Notes: generated by a model not told the origin, from the letters alone. A stretch of 64,000 nt of DNA from Usitatibacter sp035624355 (GCA_035624355.1 DASPRQ010000103.1:1-64000); one strand, 5' to 3'; positions 9,720-19,319 are shown, counted from the first letter of the stretch. Numbers and translations are program-made.

Positions 9720-10912
9720 GCCGCCTTTCCGGCGCCGGCCGCGCGCTCCCCGAGGACCTCGACCGCGGGCAGCGTCCGGCCCTCGAGGAACTCGAGGAAG
9801 GCGCCGCCGCCGGTCGAGATGTAGCCGATGCGGTCCTTCACCCCGTACTTGGCGATCGCCGCGAGCGTGTCGCCGCCGCCCGCGATGGAGAACGCGCCCG
9901 AGGCGGCGATCGCCTCGGCCACCGCGCGCGTGCCGCCGCCGAAGGCGTCGAACTCGAACACGCCCACGGGCCCGTTCCACACGATGGTGCCGGCGGCGGC
10001 GAGGATCCTCGCGTACGCCTTCGAGGTCTCGGGGCCGATGTCGAGGATCAAGTCGTCGGCGCCCACGTCCTTCGCCGCCACGGTGCGCGCCGGCGTGTCG
10101 GCGGCGAAGGCCTTGCCGCACACGACGTCCGAGGGGATCGGCACGGCCGCGCCCCGCAGCCGCATGAGCGCCATGATCTCGCGCGCCTCGCCGGCGAGGT
10201 CGGCCTCGGCGAGCGACTTGCCGATGGGCAGCCCCTCGGCGAGCATGAACGTGTTCGCGATGCCGCCGCCCACGATCAGCTGGTCCACCCGGCTCGCGAG
10301 GGACTTGAGGATCGTGAGCTTCGTCGAGACCTTGGAGCCCGCGACGATCGCCACGAGGGGCCGGCGGGGGCTCGCGAGCGCGCGGCCCAGCGCGTCGAGC
10401 TCGGCGGCGAGCAGCGGCCCCGCGCAGGCGACGGGCGCGTATCTCGCGATCCCGTGGGTCGTCGCCTCGGCGCGGTGCGCGGTGCCGAACGCGTCGTTCA
10501 CGTAGACGTCGCAGAGCGCGGCCATCCGGCGGGCGAGCGCCTCGTCGTCCTTCTTCTCGCCCTTGTTGAAGCGGCAGTTCTCGAGCAGGACGAGCTCGCC
10601 GGGCTTCACCTGCACGCCTCCGACCCAGTCGCGCACGAGCCGGACGTCGCGCCCGAGGAGCTCGCCGAGACGGCGCGCCACCGGGGCGAGCGAATCGGCC
10701 TGCGAGAACTCGCCTTCCTTGGGCCGGCCCAGGTGCGAGGTGACCATCACCGCGGCGCCCCGCTCGAGCGCGAGGCGGATCGCGGGGAGCGATGCGCGGA
10801 TGCGCGTGTCGTCGGTGATCGCCCCGGCGTCGTCCTGGGGCACGTTGAGGTCGGCGCGGATGAACACCCGCTTGCCGGCCAGGTCCACGTCGGCCATCCT
10901 GAGGATTTTCAT
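9716..10912 (-). CDS. pgk: Phosphoglycerate kinase
   Basis: The 398-residue enzyme interconverts 1,3-bisphosphoglycerate and 3-phosphoglycerate. It shows the N-terminal substrate site FIRADLNVPQDDAG, VTSHLGRPKEGE, the hinge, IVWNGPVGVFEF and the nucleotide-binding GGGDTLAAI. The first codon is ATG (MKILRMADVDLAGKRV). It lies 114 bases downstream of gap and overlaps pyk. Confidence 0.96.
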
Positions 10913-10927
10913 GGCTGATGTCGCCCG

Positions 10928-10983
10928 CTCGATGGCGTCGAGCGGCCCAAGGTCCGAAGTCGAATCGCCCCAACGAGTTGGGG
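10928..10983 (-). other. Two short hairpins in the gap-pgk intergenic leader
   Basis: Two perfect short stems occur: GCTCGA-tggcg-TCGAGC (10928-10944) and CCCCAA-CGAG-TTGGGG (10968-10983). Neither is followed by a T-run in the minus direction, so they are not canonical intrinsic terminators. They may be mRNA processing or stability elements that separate gap and pgk levels; this is inference. Confidence 0.3.
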
Positions 10984-11026
10984 ACCCCCGCGCCGTTCCC
11001 GCGCCACTACGATGAGTACCCGTTCG

Positions 11027-12040
11027 TCACTTCGCCGCCATCCACGCCATCGTCACGTCGAGCATCCGGTTGGAGAAGGCCCACTCGTTGTCGTACCAGC
11101 TCGACACCTTGACGAGCCGGCCCGAAACCTTCGTGAGCGTCGCCTCGAAGACCGAGGAGCGCGGGTCGTGGTTGAAGTCGACGGAGACGAGCGGCTCCTT
11201 GTTGTAGCCGAGGATGCCCTGCAGCGGGCCCGACTCGGCCGCCTTCTTCATGACGGCGTTCACCTCGTCCACGGAGGTGTCGCGCGCGGCGATGAAGGAC
11301 AGGTCCACGAGGGACACGTTGATGGTGGGCACGCGGATCGCGTAGCCGTCGAGCTTGCCGTTGAGCTCGGGCATCACGAGCCCCACCGCCGCCGCCGCTC
11401 CGGTCTTGGTCGGGATCATCGACATCGTCGCCGAGCGCGCGCGCCGCAGGTCCTCGTGGAAGACGTCGGTGAGCACCTGGTCGTTCGTGTAGGAGTGCAC
11501 CGTGGTCATGAGCCCGTGGGTGATGCCGATCGCCTCGTGCAGGGGCTTCACCAGGGGCGCGAGGCAGTTGGTGGTGCACGAGGCGTTGGAGATCACGGTG
11601 TGGGAGGCCTTGAGCGTGCCGTGGTTCACGCCGTAGACCACCGTGGCGTCCACGTCCTTGCCGCCCGGCGCCGAGATGATCACCTTCTTCGCCCCGCCGC
11701 GCAGGTGCGCGGAGGCCTTCTCCTTGGAGGTGAAGTAGCCGGTGCACTCGTACACCACGTCCACGCCGAGGTCCTTCCACGGGAGCTGCGCCGGATCGCG
11801 CTGCGCGACCACGCGGATGCGGTCGCCGTCCACGATCATCGAGTCGCCCTGCACCTCGACCTTGCCCGGGAACTTGCCGTGCACGGTGTCGTGGCGGGTG
11901 AGGTGCGCGTTGGTCTCGGGCGGGCCGAGGTCGTTGATGGCCACGATCGCGAGGTCGTGCGACTTGCCGCTTTCGTAGTGGGCGCGAAGGACGTTGCGGC
12001 CGATGCGGCCGTAACCATTGATGGCGACGCGGACGGTCAT
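11027..12040 (-). CDS. gap: Glyceraldehyde-3-phosphate dehydrogenase, type I
   Basis: The 337-residue enzyme starts MTVRVAINGYGRIGRNVLR with the Rossmann GxGxxG. Asp37 in AINDLG is typical of NAD-preferring forms, and catalytic Cys155 lies in SNASCTTNCLAPL. It acts in glycolysis and gluconeogenesis. The ATG at 12040 was chosen because it begins the Rossmann strand and earlier codons have no family match. A TAAAAT hexamer at 12086-12081 could be its -10 element, though no good -35 is visible. Confidence 0.96.
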   Translation of the reverse strand: MTVRVAINGYGRIGRNVLRAHYESGKSHDLAIVAINDLGPPETNAHLTRHDTVHGKFPGKVEVQGDSMIVDGDRIRVVAQRDPAQLPWKDLGVDVVYECTGYFTSKEKASAHLRGGAKKVIISAPGGKDVDATVVYGVNHGTLKASHTVISNASCTTNCLAPLVKPLHEAIGITHGLMTTVHSYTNDQVLTDVFHEDLRRARSATMSMIPTKTGAAAAVGLVMPELNGKLDGYAIRVPTINVSLVDLSFIAARDTSVDEVNAVMKKAAESGPLQGILGYNKEPLVSVDFNHDPRSSVFEATLTKVSGRLVKVSSWYDNEWAFSNRMLDVTMAWMAAK

Positions 12041-12116
12041 GGGGCGGCTCCGGGAGCGTTTTCGACGCGGGGAAACCGACATTTTAGCGCACGGTGGGCG
12101 CGCGCCTTGCTTTAGG

Positions 12117-12698
12117 TCAACCGCCGAGCAGCCTCGTGAGGTCTTGCCACGCGTAGGCCACCTCGGCGTAGGCATGCAGGCCCAGGCGCTCGGTCTTCTC
12201 GGCCGCTTCCTCGCCGCCGAGCGCCTCGTAGAACAGGCGCGCCCGGTTCGCCTTGAGCACCCAGAGGTAGAACCCGAAGCGGCCGTGGCGCACGAAATGC
12301 GCGGCGCACGCCCGCACGAGGGCGCGCCCGGCCCCGCGCCGCTGGCTCGCCTGCAGCACGTAGAGCGCGTAGATCTCGGCCTCCAGGCCGCGCAGGCGAT
12401 GCCGCGCGGGCCCGCACGAGGCGAATCCGACCACGTTCCCGTCGATCTCGGCGAGCCAGGTGGCCGACTCCGGCCCGGGGGCCGCGAGGCGCCTGCGCCA
12501 CGCGGCCTCGCTCTTGCGGCCCGCTTCCTCGGCGATGACGGCGAGCGGCAGGATGCCGGCGTAGGTGGTGCGCCAGCTCTCGCGGTGCACGTGCGCGATC
12601 GACGGCGCGTCGGCGACCGACGCGGCGCGGACGGCGACGGCCGGCCCGGCCCGCGGCCCCAGCGCGCGGCGCGGCTCGGTGCTATCCGCGGCGGACAA
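12117..12698 (-). CDS. GNAT family N-acetyltransferase
   Basis: The conserved part starts VAVRAASVADAPSIAHVHRESWRTTYAGILP. It continues through WLAEIDGNVVGFASCG, the acetyl-CoA loop IYALYVLQASQRRGAGRALV, and ends near LTRLLGG, a complete GNAT domain. The start is unclear. No ATG or GTG occurs between the tkt stop and the domain, so the TTG at 12698 (inside the tkt 3' end) or a CTG at 12662 may be used. The TTG is taken here, giving 193 residues. The substrate is unknown. It lies between tkt and gap on the same strand. Confidence 0.72.
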   Translation of the reverse strand: MSAADSTEPRRALGPRAGPAVAVRAASVADAPSIAHVHRESWRTTYAGILPLAVIAEEAGRKSEAAWRRRLAAPGPESATWLAEIDGNVVGFASCGPARHRLRGLEAEIYALYVLQASQRRGAGRALVRACAAHFVRHGRFGFYLWVLKANRARLFYEALGGEEAAEKTERLGLHAYAEVAYAWQDLTRLLGG

Positions 12699-14727
12699 GG
12701 TCGCGGACCGCGGCCGCGAGGTGGGCGGCGTCCACGCCGAAGAGCTTGTAGACGTCGGCGGCGGGCGCGGACTCGCCGAAGCGGTCCACGCCGATCGTCG
12801 CACCCTCGAGGCCCACGTACTTGCGCCAGTAGTCGGTGACGCCGGCCTCGATCGAGGCGCGCGGCAGCCCCGGCGGCAGCACCGAGCGGCGCCAGGCCTC
12901 GTCCTGGCGGTCGAAGACGGCCGTGCAGGGCATCGACACCACGCGCACGGGCACGCCCTCGTCGCCGAGCGCCTTCTGGGCGGCGAGCGCGAGCGGCACC
13001 TCGGAGCCCGTCGCGAGGACGACCGCCCTCGCGCCCGGGGCGTCCGAGAGCACGTAGCCGCCGCGCCGGATCGCCTCGATCGCCTCCGGCGCGCGCGCCA
13101 CGAAGGGCACGTTCTGGCGCGAGAGGGCGAGGGAGCTGGGGCCGTCGCGGCGCTCGAGGGCCATCGCCCAGGCCACCGCCGTCTCGACCGTGTCGCAGGG
13201 GCGCCACACGTCCATGCGGGGGATGAGGCGCAGGCTCGCGAGCTGCTCGACCGCCTGGTGCGTGGGACCGTCCTCGCCGAGCCCGATCGAGTCGTGGGTG
13301 AAGACGAAGACGTTGCGCACCTTCATGAGCGCGGCCAGCCGCAGGGCGTTGCGCGAGTAGTCGGAGAACACGAGGAAGGTGCCGGAGTAGGGGATGAAGC
13401 CGCCGTGCAGCGCCACGCCGTTGCCGATCGCGGCCATGCCGAACTCGCGCACGCCGAAGTGCACGTAGTTGCCGGCCTCGGCCGCCGACACGGTCTTCGA
13501 GCCCGACCACGTCGTGAGGTTGGAGCCGGTGAGGTCCGCCGAGCCGCCCAGCAGCTCCGGCAGCCGGGGCCCGAGCCCCTCGAGCGCGAGCTGGGAGGCC
13601 TTGCGCGTCGCCACCGTCTCGGCCTTCGCGACCGCCCGGTCGACGAGCGATTGCGCGATCGAGCGCCAGTCGGCGGGGAGCTCTCCCGCGATGCGGCGCC
13701 GGAATTCCCGCGCGGCCTCGGGGTAGGCGGCCGCGTAGGCCTCGAAGCGGCGGCTCCAGTCCGCTTCGCGCGCCTTGCCCGCCTCGCGCGCGTCCCAGGC
13801 CCGGTAGACGGCCTCCGGGATCTCGAACGGGGGATGGTTCCAGCCGAGCGCCGCGCGCGTGGCTGCGACCTCGGCTTCGCCCAGGGCCTCGCCGTGCGCC
13901 TTCGCGCTCCCCGCGCGGTTCGGCGCGCCCTTGCCGATCACCGTCCGGCAGCAAACCAGGGTGGGGCGCGCGGTCTCGGCGCACGCGCGCTCGAGCGCCG
14001 CCGCGACGGCGCGCGGATCGTGGCCGTCCACGCCGGGGATCACGTTCCAGCCGTAGGCGGCGAAGCGCTTCGGCGTGTCGTCGCGGAACCAACCGTGCAC
14101 GTCGCCGTCAATCGAGATGCCGTTGTCGTCGTAGACGACGGCGAGCTTGGCGAGCCCGAGGGTGCCGGCGAGCGAGCACGCCTCGTGCGAGATGCCTTCC
14201 ATGAGGCACCCGTCGCCCGCGAACGCCCACGTGCGGTGGTCCACGATCGCGTGCCCCGGGCGGTTGAACTCCGCGGCGAGGAGCTTCTCGGCGAGCGCGA
14301 AGCCCACGGCGTTGGCGAGACCTTGGCCCAGCGGCCCGGTGGTGGTCTCCACGCCGGGCGTGAGGCCGACCTCGGGATGGCCGGGAGTGCGGGAATGGAG
14401 CTGCCGGAAGCGCCGGATCTCCTCCATGGGAAGGTCGTAGCCCGTGAGATGGAGCAGCGCGTACTGGAGCATGGAGCCGTGGCCGTTCGAGAGCACGAAG
14501 CGGTCGCGGTCGGGCCAGGCGGGGTTGGCGGGGTTGTGGCGCAGGAAGCGCCGCCACAGGACTTCGGCGATCTCGGCCATGCCCATGGGCATGCCGGGGT
14601 GGCCCGAGTTCGCCTTCTGCACCGCGTCCATCGCGAGCGCGCGGATGGCGTTCACGATCTCCGCGTAGGAGACCTCGGGGGCGCGCGCGAGCGCGGCGCC
14701 GGCGGTTCGATCGGTGGCTTCGGGCAT
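12682..14727 (-). CDS. tkt: Transketolase
   Basis: The 681-residue ThDP enzyme shows ANSGHPGMPMGMAEIAEVLW, the ThDP motif GDGCLMEGISHEACSLAG with a following DDN, the pyrimidine-domain signature and the C-terminal domain. It moves two-carbon units in the pentose phosphate pathway. The ATG at 14727 (MPEATDRTAG) is preferred over 14793, because the extra 22 residues lack family resemblance. It heads the tkt-GNAT-gap-pgk-pyk-fba-purC series. Confidence 0.95.
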   Translation of the reverse strand: MPEATDRTAGAALARAPEVSYAEIVNAIRALAMDAVQKANSGHPGMPMGMAEIAEVLWRRFLRHNPANPAWPDRDRFVLSNGHGSMLQYALLHLTGYDLPMEEIRRFRQLHSRTPGHPEVGLTPGVETTTGPLGQGLANAVGFALAEKLLAAEFNRPGHAIVDHRTWAFAGDGCLMEGISHEACSLAGTLGLAKLAVVYDDNGISIDGDVHGWFRDDTPKRFAAYGWNVIPGVDGHDPRAVAAALERACAETARPTLVCCRTVIGKGAPNRAGSAKAHGEALGEAEVAATRAALGWNHPPFEIPEAVYRAWDAREAGKAREADWSRRFEAYAAAYPEAAREFRRRIAGELPADWRSIAQSLVDRAVAKAETVATRKASQLALEGLGPRLPELLGGSADLTGSNLTTWSGSKTVSAAEAGNYVHFGVREFGMAAIGNGVALHGGFIPYSGTFLVFSDYSRNALRLAALMKVRNVFVFTHDSIGLGEDGPTHQAVEQLASLRLIPRMDVWRPCDTVETAVAWAMALERRDGPSSLALSRQNVPFVARAPEAIEAIRRGGYVLSDAPGARAVVLATGSEVPLALAAQKALGDEGVPVRVVSMPCTAVFDRQDEAWRRSVLPPGLPRASIEAGVTDYWRKYVGLEGATIGVDRFGESAPAADVYKLFGVDAAHLAAAVRDLVRRG

Positions 14728-14968
14728 GGGAGAGCGCGTCGGGGAAGCGGTGCCGATGGTGGAAACGCGTGAAAATCCTTCACGCACGAGCAATAATGAG
14801 ATTATACTTGCGCACTTTTCACCGCGATATTTTTCGCTTGGGTAAACCTCTGCAAGAAGGATTTCGCCCGCCGCCCTGGGTTTGAGGGCGCCCCGCCGCG
14901 AGGAGGGTCGCCCGAGGTAGCGCGCGCAGTCCCCGCCCGCGGATCTTTACTTGGAAGGGGGTATCGGA
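14728..14968. promoter_or_regulatory. Divergent tkt / speD promoter region
   Basis: This 241-base spacer separates divergent genes and is AT-rich near 14795-14835. A perfect TATAAT lies on the minus strand at 14806-14801, and an overlapping TATACT on the plus strand at 14803-14808. A TTCACG 18 bases upstream of the plus copy (14779-14784) could be its -35; no convincing -35 is seen for the minus copy. Nothing else is recognised. Confidence 0.35.
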
Positions 14969-15370
14969 GTGAAGGGACTGCACATCATCGCTGACCTCTA
15001 CAACTGCCAGAAGGGCGAGCTGCTCGCCTCGTCCGAGAAGCTTCGCCGGCTCTGCGTCGCGACCTGCCGCGACGCCGGGCTCACGGTCCTCGGCGACCAC
15101 TTCTACCAGTTCAGCGGCGCCGACGGCACCCAGCAGGGGGGGGCCACGGGCGCCGTGGTGCTCGCCGAATCGCACCTCGCCATCCACACCTGGCCCGAGC
15201 GCGACGCCGCCACGCTCGACGTGTACGTCTGCAACTACACCTCGGACAACACCGGCAAGGCCGAGGCCGTGTACGCCGCCCTCGCGAAGGCGCTCAAGCC
15301 CGGCGACGTCCTCGTCGAGCGCGTGATGCGGGGCAAGGACCTGCCGCTCAAGAAGCAGCGCGTCGCCTGA
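14969..15370 (+). CDS. speD: S-adenosylmethionine decarboxylase proenzyme
   Basis: This 133-residue prokaryotic AdoMetDC makes the aminopropyl donor for spermidine. The self-cleavage site is Glu67-Ser68 in VVLAESHLAIHTWPE; the Ser becomes the pyruvoyl cofactor. Cys residues in the N-terminal half and the C-terminal LVERVMRGKDLPLKK fit the short family. The GTG at 14969 is chosen because AAGGGGG sits upstream and the protein then starts VKGLHIIADL. speE follows after 12 bases. Confidence 0.94.
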   Translation: MKGLHIIADLYNCQKGELLASSEKLRRLCVATCRDAGLTVLGDHFYQFSGADGTQQGGATGAVVLAESHLAIHTWPERDAATLDVYVCNYTSDNTGKAEAVYAALAKALKPGDVLVERVMRGKDLPLKKQRVA

Positions 15371-15382
15371 CGCGAAGCGGCG

Positions 15383-16228
15383 GTGCCGGAGAAGATCCTC
15401 GAGAGGCTGAACGACGCGAGCGGCGTGTACTTCGAGGGCACGCTCGTCGAGCGCCGCCGCACGCCCTTCCAGCTCCTGGAGGTCTACGACACGCCCGAGC
15501 TGGGGCGCATCTTCCGGCTCGACGGCTACAACATGACCTCCGAGCGCGACGAGTTCTTCTACCACGAGAACCTCGTGCATCCGGCCGCGGTCGCCCATCC
15601 GTCGCCGAGGCGCGCGCTCGTGATCGGCGGCGGCGACGGCGGCTCCTCCGAGGAGCTGCTCAAGCACTCCACGATCGAGGCGGTGCACATGGCCGAGCTC
15701 GACCCGGTGGTGATCGAGGTCGCGAAGGCCCGGTTCGGCAAGGTCCACCGCGGGGCGTTCGACGACCCGCGCCTGAAGGTGACCGTGGGCGACGGGCTCG
15801 CCTACCTGCGCGAGACGGCGGTCCGCTACGACCTCGTCTGCATGGACCTCACCGACCCGGTGGGCCCGTCGACGGAGCTCTACTCGCCCGCCACCTTCGC
15901 GCTCGCGCGCCGCGCCATGGCGCCCGGAGGGGCGCTCACGCTGCACATCGGCTCGCCCTTCTCGCACCCGCAGCGCGTGCGCTCCACGCTCGGCAACCTG
16001 CGCAGCGTCTTCCCGGTCGTGGCGCCGTACTTCGTGCACATCCCGCTCTACGGCTCGATCTGGGGGTTCGCCTGCGCGTCCGATTCGCTCGACCCGCGCG
16101 CCCTCTCGCCCGCCGAGGCCGAGCGCGTCATCGCCGAGCGCGGCATCCGCGACCTGCAGTACTACAACGGCGAGGTGCACCGGGCGCTCTTCGCGCTCCC
16201 GAACTACGTGCGCGCGCTCGCGCTCTGA
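15383..16228 (+). CDS. speE: Polyamine aminopropyltransferase (spermidine synthase)
   Basis: The 281-residue enzyme transfers the aminopropyl group from decarboxylated AdoMet to putrescine. Motifs are the SAM-like binding loop ALVIGGGDGGSSEELLKH, the acidic ribose binder MAELDPVVIEVAK and the catalytic region DLTDPVGPSTELY. It starts at GTG 15383 and is paired with speD, so the operon makes spermidine from putrescine supplied elsewhere. Confidence 0.95.
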   Translation: MPEKILERLNDASGVYFEGTLVERRRTPFQLLEVYDTPELGRIFRLDGYNMTSERDEFFYHENLVHPAAVAHPSPRRALVIGGGDGGSSEELLKHSTIEAVHMAELDPVVIEVAKARFGKVHRGAFDDPRLKVTVGDGLAYLRETAVRYDLVCMDLTDPVGPSTELYSPATFALARRAMAPGGALTLHIGSPFSHPQRVRSTLGNLRSVFPVVAPYFVHIPLYGSIWGFACASDSLDPRALSPAEAERVIAERGIRDLQYYNGEVHRALFALPNYVRALAL

Positions 16229-16278
16229 AGGGCCCCGGGGCCATGCTAGCATCGGGTGAGAAGCGCCCCGAACGATCC

Positions 16279-17022
16279 ATGCCGTTCCCCCGCATCCACT
16301 GCGACGTCCGCCTGGGCCCCGGCGCCCAGTTCGCGCTCGCCCCCGAGGCCGCGCAGCACGTCTCGCGCGCCCTGCGGCTCAAGGTCGGCGACGGCCTCAC
16401 CGTCTTCGACGGCCGCGGCGGCGAGTTCGAGGCGGTGATCCAGCGCATCGACCGCGAGCGCGTCGAGGTGAAGGTCGGCGCGGGGCGCAACGTGGAGCGC
16501 GAGAGCGCGCTCGCCATCGGGCTCGTGCAGGGGCTGCCCGAGGCGGACAAGATGGACTGGATCATCCAGAAGGCGGTGGAGCTGGGCGTGGCCTGGATCC
16601 AGCCCCTCGTGTGCGACCGCAGCGTCGTGCGCCTGTCGGGCGAGCGCGCGGCGCGGCGCGAGGCGCACTGGCGGCGCGTGGCGGTCGCCGCGTGCGAGCA
16701 GAGCGGGCGCAACCGCATCCCGGAGGTGCGGCCCACGCTCGGCTTCCAGAGCTGGATCGCCGCTCCGTCGCCCCTCGCGCGCTGGATGCTGCAGCCCGAC
16801 GCCCCGCCGCTCGCCGGGCACGCCGCGCCGCAGGCGCCATTCGAGCTGCTGGTGGGACCCGAAGGGGGCTTGTCGGAGCGCGAGCGCGAGCTCGCCCTCG
16901 GCCGCGGCTGCGAGCCGCTCGCGCTCGGGCCGCGCGTGCTGCGCGCGGAGACCGCGCCGGTGGCGGCGCTCGCGGCGATCCACGCGCTCTGGGGCGATTT
17001 CTCGGGCGCCGCGCCGCGCTAG
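16279..17022 (+). CDS. rsmE: 16S rRNA (uracil-1498-N3)-methyltransferase
   Basis: From the ATG at 16279 (MPFPRIHCDV) the protein has 247 residues. It has an N-terminal PUA-like region (HVSRALRLKVGDGLTVFDG) and a SPOUT knot with LLVGPEGGLSERE and LGPRVLRAETAPVAALAAI, the SAM-binding deep-trefoil signature. It methylates U1498 in the decoding centre. The 12 extra codons of an earlier start (16243) do not resemble the family. argA follows by 11 bases. Confidence 0.93.
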   Translation: MPFPRIHCDVRLGPGAQFALAPEAAQHVSRALRLKVGDGLTVFDGRGGEFEAVIQRIDRERVEVKVGAGRNVERESALAIGLVQGLPEADKMDWIIQKAVELGVAWIQPLVCDRSVVRLSGERAARREAHWRRVAVAACEQSGRNRIPEVRPTLGFQSWIAAPSPLARWMLQPDAPPLAGHAAPQAPFELLVGPEGGLSERERELALGRGCEPLALGPRVLRAETAPVAALAAIHALWGDFSGAAPR

Positions 17023-17033
17023 GATCGTCCGCC

Positions 17034-18356
17034 ATGGCGAAAGGCACCCCGAAGACCGAAGCGTTCGTGAAGTGGTTCCGCGCGGCCACGCCCTACATCC
17101 ACCGCTGGGGCGGGGCGACGTTCGTGATCGGCTTCGGCGGCGAGGTGCTCGCCGACGGGGAGTTCCAGCAGCTCACCCACGACATCAACGTGCTCGTGAG
17201 CCTGGAGGTGCGCGTCGTGCTGGTGCACGGCACGCGGCCCCAGATCGAGGAGCAGATGCGCCAGCACGGCGTGACGCCGCGCTACGTGGGCGGGCGGCGC
17301 GTGACCGACGACCGGGCGCTCGCGTGCGTGAAGGAGGCGAACGGCATCGTGCGCATGGAGATGGAGGCGCTGCTCTCGATGGAGCTCGCCAACAGCCCCA
17401 TGTGGGGCGCCGACATCCGCGTCTCCTCGGGCAACTTCGTGACCGCCAAGCCCGTGGGCGTCGTGGGCGGGGTGGACTTCCAGCACACGGGCGAGGTGCG
17501 CAAGGTCGATGCCGAGGGCATCCGCCGCCGGCTCGACGACCACGAGGTGGTGCTCGTCTCGCCCGTCGGCTTCTCGCCCATGGGCGACGTCTTCAACTGC
17601 ACGCTCGAGGACGTGGCCACCTCGATCGCCGTGGCGTTGCAGGCCGACAAGCTCATCTTCCTCACCGAGACGGCGGGGGCGCTCGATGCGAAGGGGCGGC
17701 TCATCCCGGAGCTCACGGTGATGCAGGCGAAGGAAGTGATGGCCTCCAACAACCTGCCCGAGGACGTGCAGGTGTACCTGCCGTGCGCGATCCGGGCGTG
17801 CTCCGAGGGCGTGAAGCGCGCCCACCTCATCAGCCGCCACGTGGACGGGGCCCTCCTCCTGGAGCTGTTCACGCACCACGGCATCGGCACGATGGTGGTG
17901 CCCGAGTCGCCCGAGACGATCCGCGCGGCCACCCCCGCGGACATGCCCGGCATCGTGCAGATCCTCGAGCCCCTCGAGCAGCAGGGCATCCTCGTGAAGC
18001 GCCCCCCCGACGAGCTGGAGCGCGAGGTCGACCGCTTCTTCGTGATCGCCTCCGAGGGGAACATCCTCGGCTGCGCGGCGCTCTACCCTTACGACGAGGA
18101 GAGGACCGCGGAGCTCGCCGCGCTCGCCGTGAACCCCTTCTACCGCGACGGGGGCCGCGGCGAGCGCCTGCTCGCCTTCGCCGAGGCCAAGGCGCGCGCG
18201 GCCGGGCTCAAGTCGCTCTTCGTCCTCTCGACGCGCACGACGCACTGGTTCCTGGAGCGCGGCTTCGTCGAGTCGGACCCGGGCCGGCTGCCCGAGCGCC
18301 GGCGGGCCCGCTACAACCCGGACCGGCGCTCGAAGGTCTTCGTGAAGGAGCTGTGA
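17034..18356 (+). CDS. argA: Amino-acid N-acetyltransferase (N-acetylglutamate synthase)
   Basis: The 440 residues form a two-domain ArgA: an N-terminal amino-acid-kinase-like domain (FVIGFGGEVLADGEF, VVLVHGTRPQIEEQM, GGVDFQHTGEVRKVD) that binds arginine, and a C-terminal GNAT domain (IRAATPADMPGIVQIL, AALAVNPFYRDGGRGERLL). It commits glutamate to arginine synthesis and is usually feedback-inhibited. Length matches E. coli ArgA. The arginine genes argD, argF and argG lie 23 kb away in this window. Confidence 0.95.
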   Translation: MAKGTPKTEAFVKWFRAATPYIHRWGGATFVIGFGGEVLADGEFQQLTHDINVLVSLEVRVVLVHGTRPQIEEQMRQHGVTPRYVGGRRVTDDRALACVKEANGIVRMEMEALLSMELANSPMWGADIRVSSGNFVTAKPVGVVGGVDFQHTGEVRKVDAEGIRRRLDDHEVVLVSPVGFSPMGDVFNCTLEDVATSIAVALQADKLIFLTETAGALDAKGRLIPELTVMQAKEVMASNNLPEDVQVYLPCAIRACSEGVKRAHLISRHVDGALLLELFTHHGIGTMVVPESPETIRAATPADMPGIVQILEPLEQQGILVKRPPDELEREVDRFFVIASEGNILGCAALYPYDEERTAELAALAVNPFYRDGGRGERLLAFAEAKARAAGLKSLFVLSTRTTHWFLERGFVESDPGRLPERRRARYNPDRRSKVFVKEL

Positions 18357-18374
18357 GGCTCGTAAAGGAGGCGC

Positions 18375-18644
18375 ATGGCGCGCATGGTGAAATGCATCAA
18401 GCTCGGGCGCGAGGCCGAGGGCCTCGACTTCCCGCCCTATCCGGGCGAGCTCGGCAGGCGGCTCTGGGAAAGCGTCTCGAAGGAGGCGTGGAAGCAGTGG
18501 CTCGAGCACCAGAAGATGCTGGTGAACGAGAACCGGCTGAACCTCGCGGACCCGCGCGCGCGCAAGTACCTCGAGGAGCAGATGCGCCGCCACTTCTTCG
18601 GCGAGGGCGCGGACAGCGCCGCCGGCTATGTCCCCAAGTCCTGA
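18375..18644 (+). CDS. yggX: YggX-type Fe(II)-trafficking / oxidative-damage protection protein
   Basis: The 89-residue protein matches YggX over its whole length: MARMVKCIKLGREAEGLDFPPYPGELG with Cys7, then WKQWLEHQKMLVNENRLNL and YLEEQMRRHFFGEG. The family protects iron-sulfur clusters and limits free iron damage. AAAGGAGG sits just before the ATG. It is 18 bases after argA and converges with rpiA. Confidence 0.95.
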   Translation: MARMVKCIKLGREAEGLDFPPYPGELGRRLWESVSKEAWKQWLEHQKMLVNENRLNLADPRARKYLEEQMRRHFFGEGADSAAGYVPKS

Positions 18645-18653
18645 AACGCCTTC

Positions 18654-19319
18654 CTATCGCGGGCGCTGGTAGGTCTTCACGCCCTCGGGCGTGGCGAGGA
18701 GGAGCAGGTCGGCGGGGCGCCGGGCGAAGATGCCGTTGCTCACCACTCCGGCGATCATGTCGATCTCGGTCTCGAGGCGCACGGGATCGAGGATCGTGAG
18801 CCCGCGCACGTCGAGGATGAGGTTGCCGTTGTCCGTGGTCACGCCCACGCGCAGCTCCGGGATGCCGCCGAGCTTCACCAGCTCGCGCGCGACGAAGCTG
18901 CGCGCCATGGGCAGCACCTCCACGGGCAGCGGGAACTTCCCGAGGACCGGCACCAGCTTGCTCGCGTCGGCGATGCAGACGAACCTGCGGCTCGCCTGGG
19001 CCACGATCTTCTCGCGCGTGAGCGCCCCGCCGCCGCCCTTGATCATGGCGAGGTGCTCGGTCACCTCGTCGGCCCCGTCCACGTAGACGTCGCAGCCGTC
19101 GGTGTCGTTGAGCTCGCGCACCGGGATGCGCAGGTCGCGCAGGCGCTTCGCGCTCGCCTCGGAGCTCGCCACCGTGCCCGTGATGCGCGCCTTGCGGGCG
19201 GCGAGCGCGTCGATGAAGAAATTGACCGTGGACCCCGTGCCCACGCCGACCATGGTGTCGTCCGGGACGTAGGCGAGCGCGGCCTCGGCGGCGGCCTTCT
19301 TGAGCGCGTTCGGGTCCAT
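18654..19319 (-). CDS. rpiA: Ribose-5-phosphate isomerase A
   Basis: The 221-residue enzyme interconverts ribose 5-phosphate and ribulose 5-phosphate. Signatures are MVGVGTGSTVNFFIDAL, DVYVDGADEV with the catalytic acids, and MIKGGGGALTREKIV. The ATG at 19319 (MDPNALKKAAAEAALAYV) fits the family. A TATGCT hexamer at 19332-19327 would place transcription at or next to this ATG. It works with transketolase in the pentose phosphate pathway. Confidence 0.95.
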   Translation of the reverse strand: MDPNALKKAAAEAALAYVPDDTMVGVGTGSTVNFFIDALAARKARITGTVASSEASAKRLRDLRIPVRELNDTDGCDVYVDGADEVTEHLAMIKGGGGALTREKIVAQASRRFVCIADASKLVPVLGKFPLPVEVLPMARSFVARELVKLGGIPELRVGVTTDNGNLILDVRGLTILDPVRLETEIDMIAGVVSNGIFARRPADLLLLATPEGVKTYQRPR

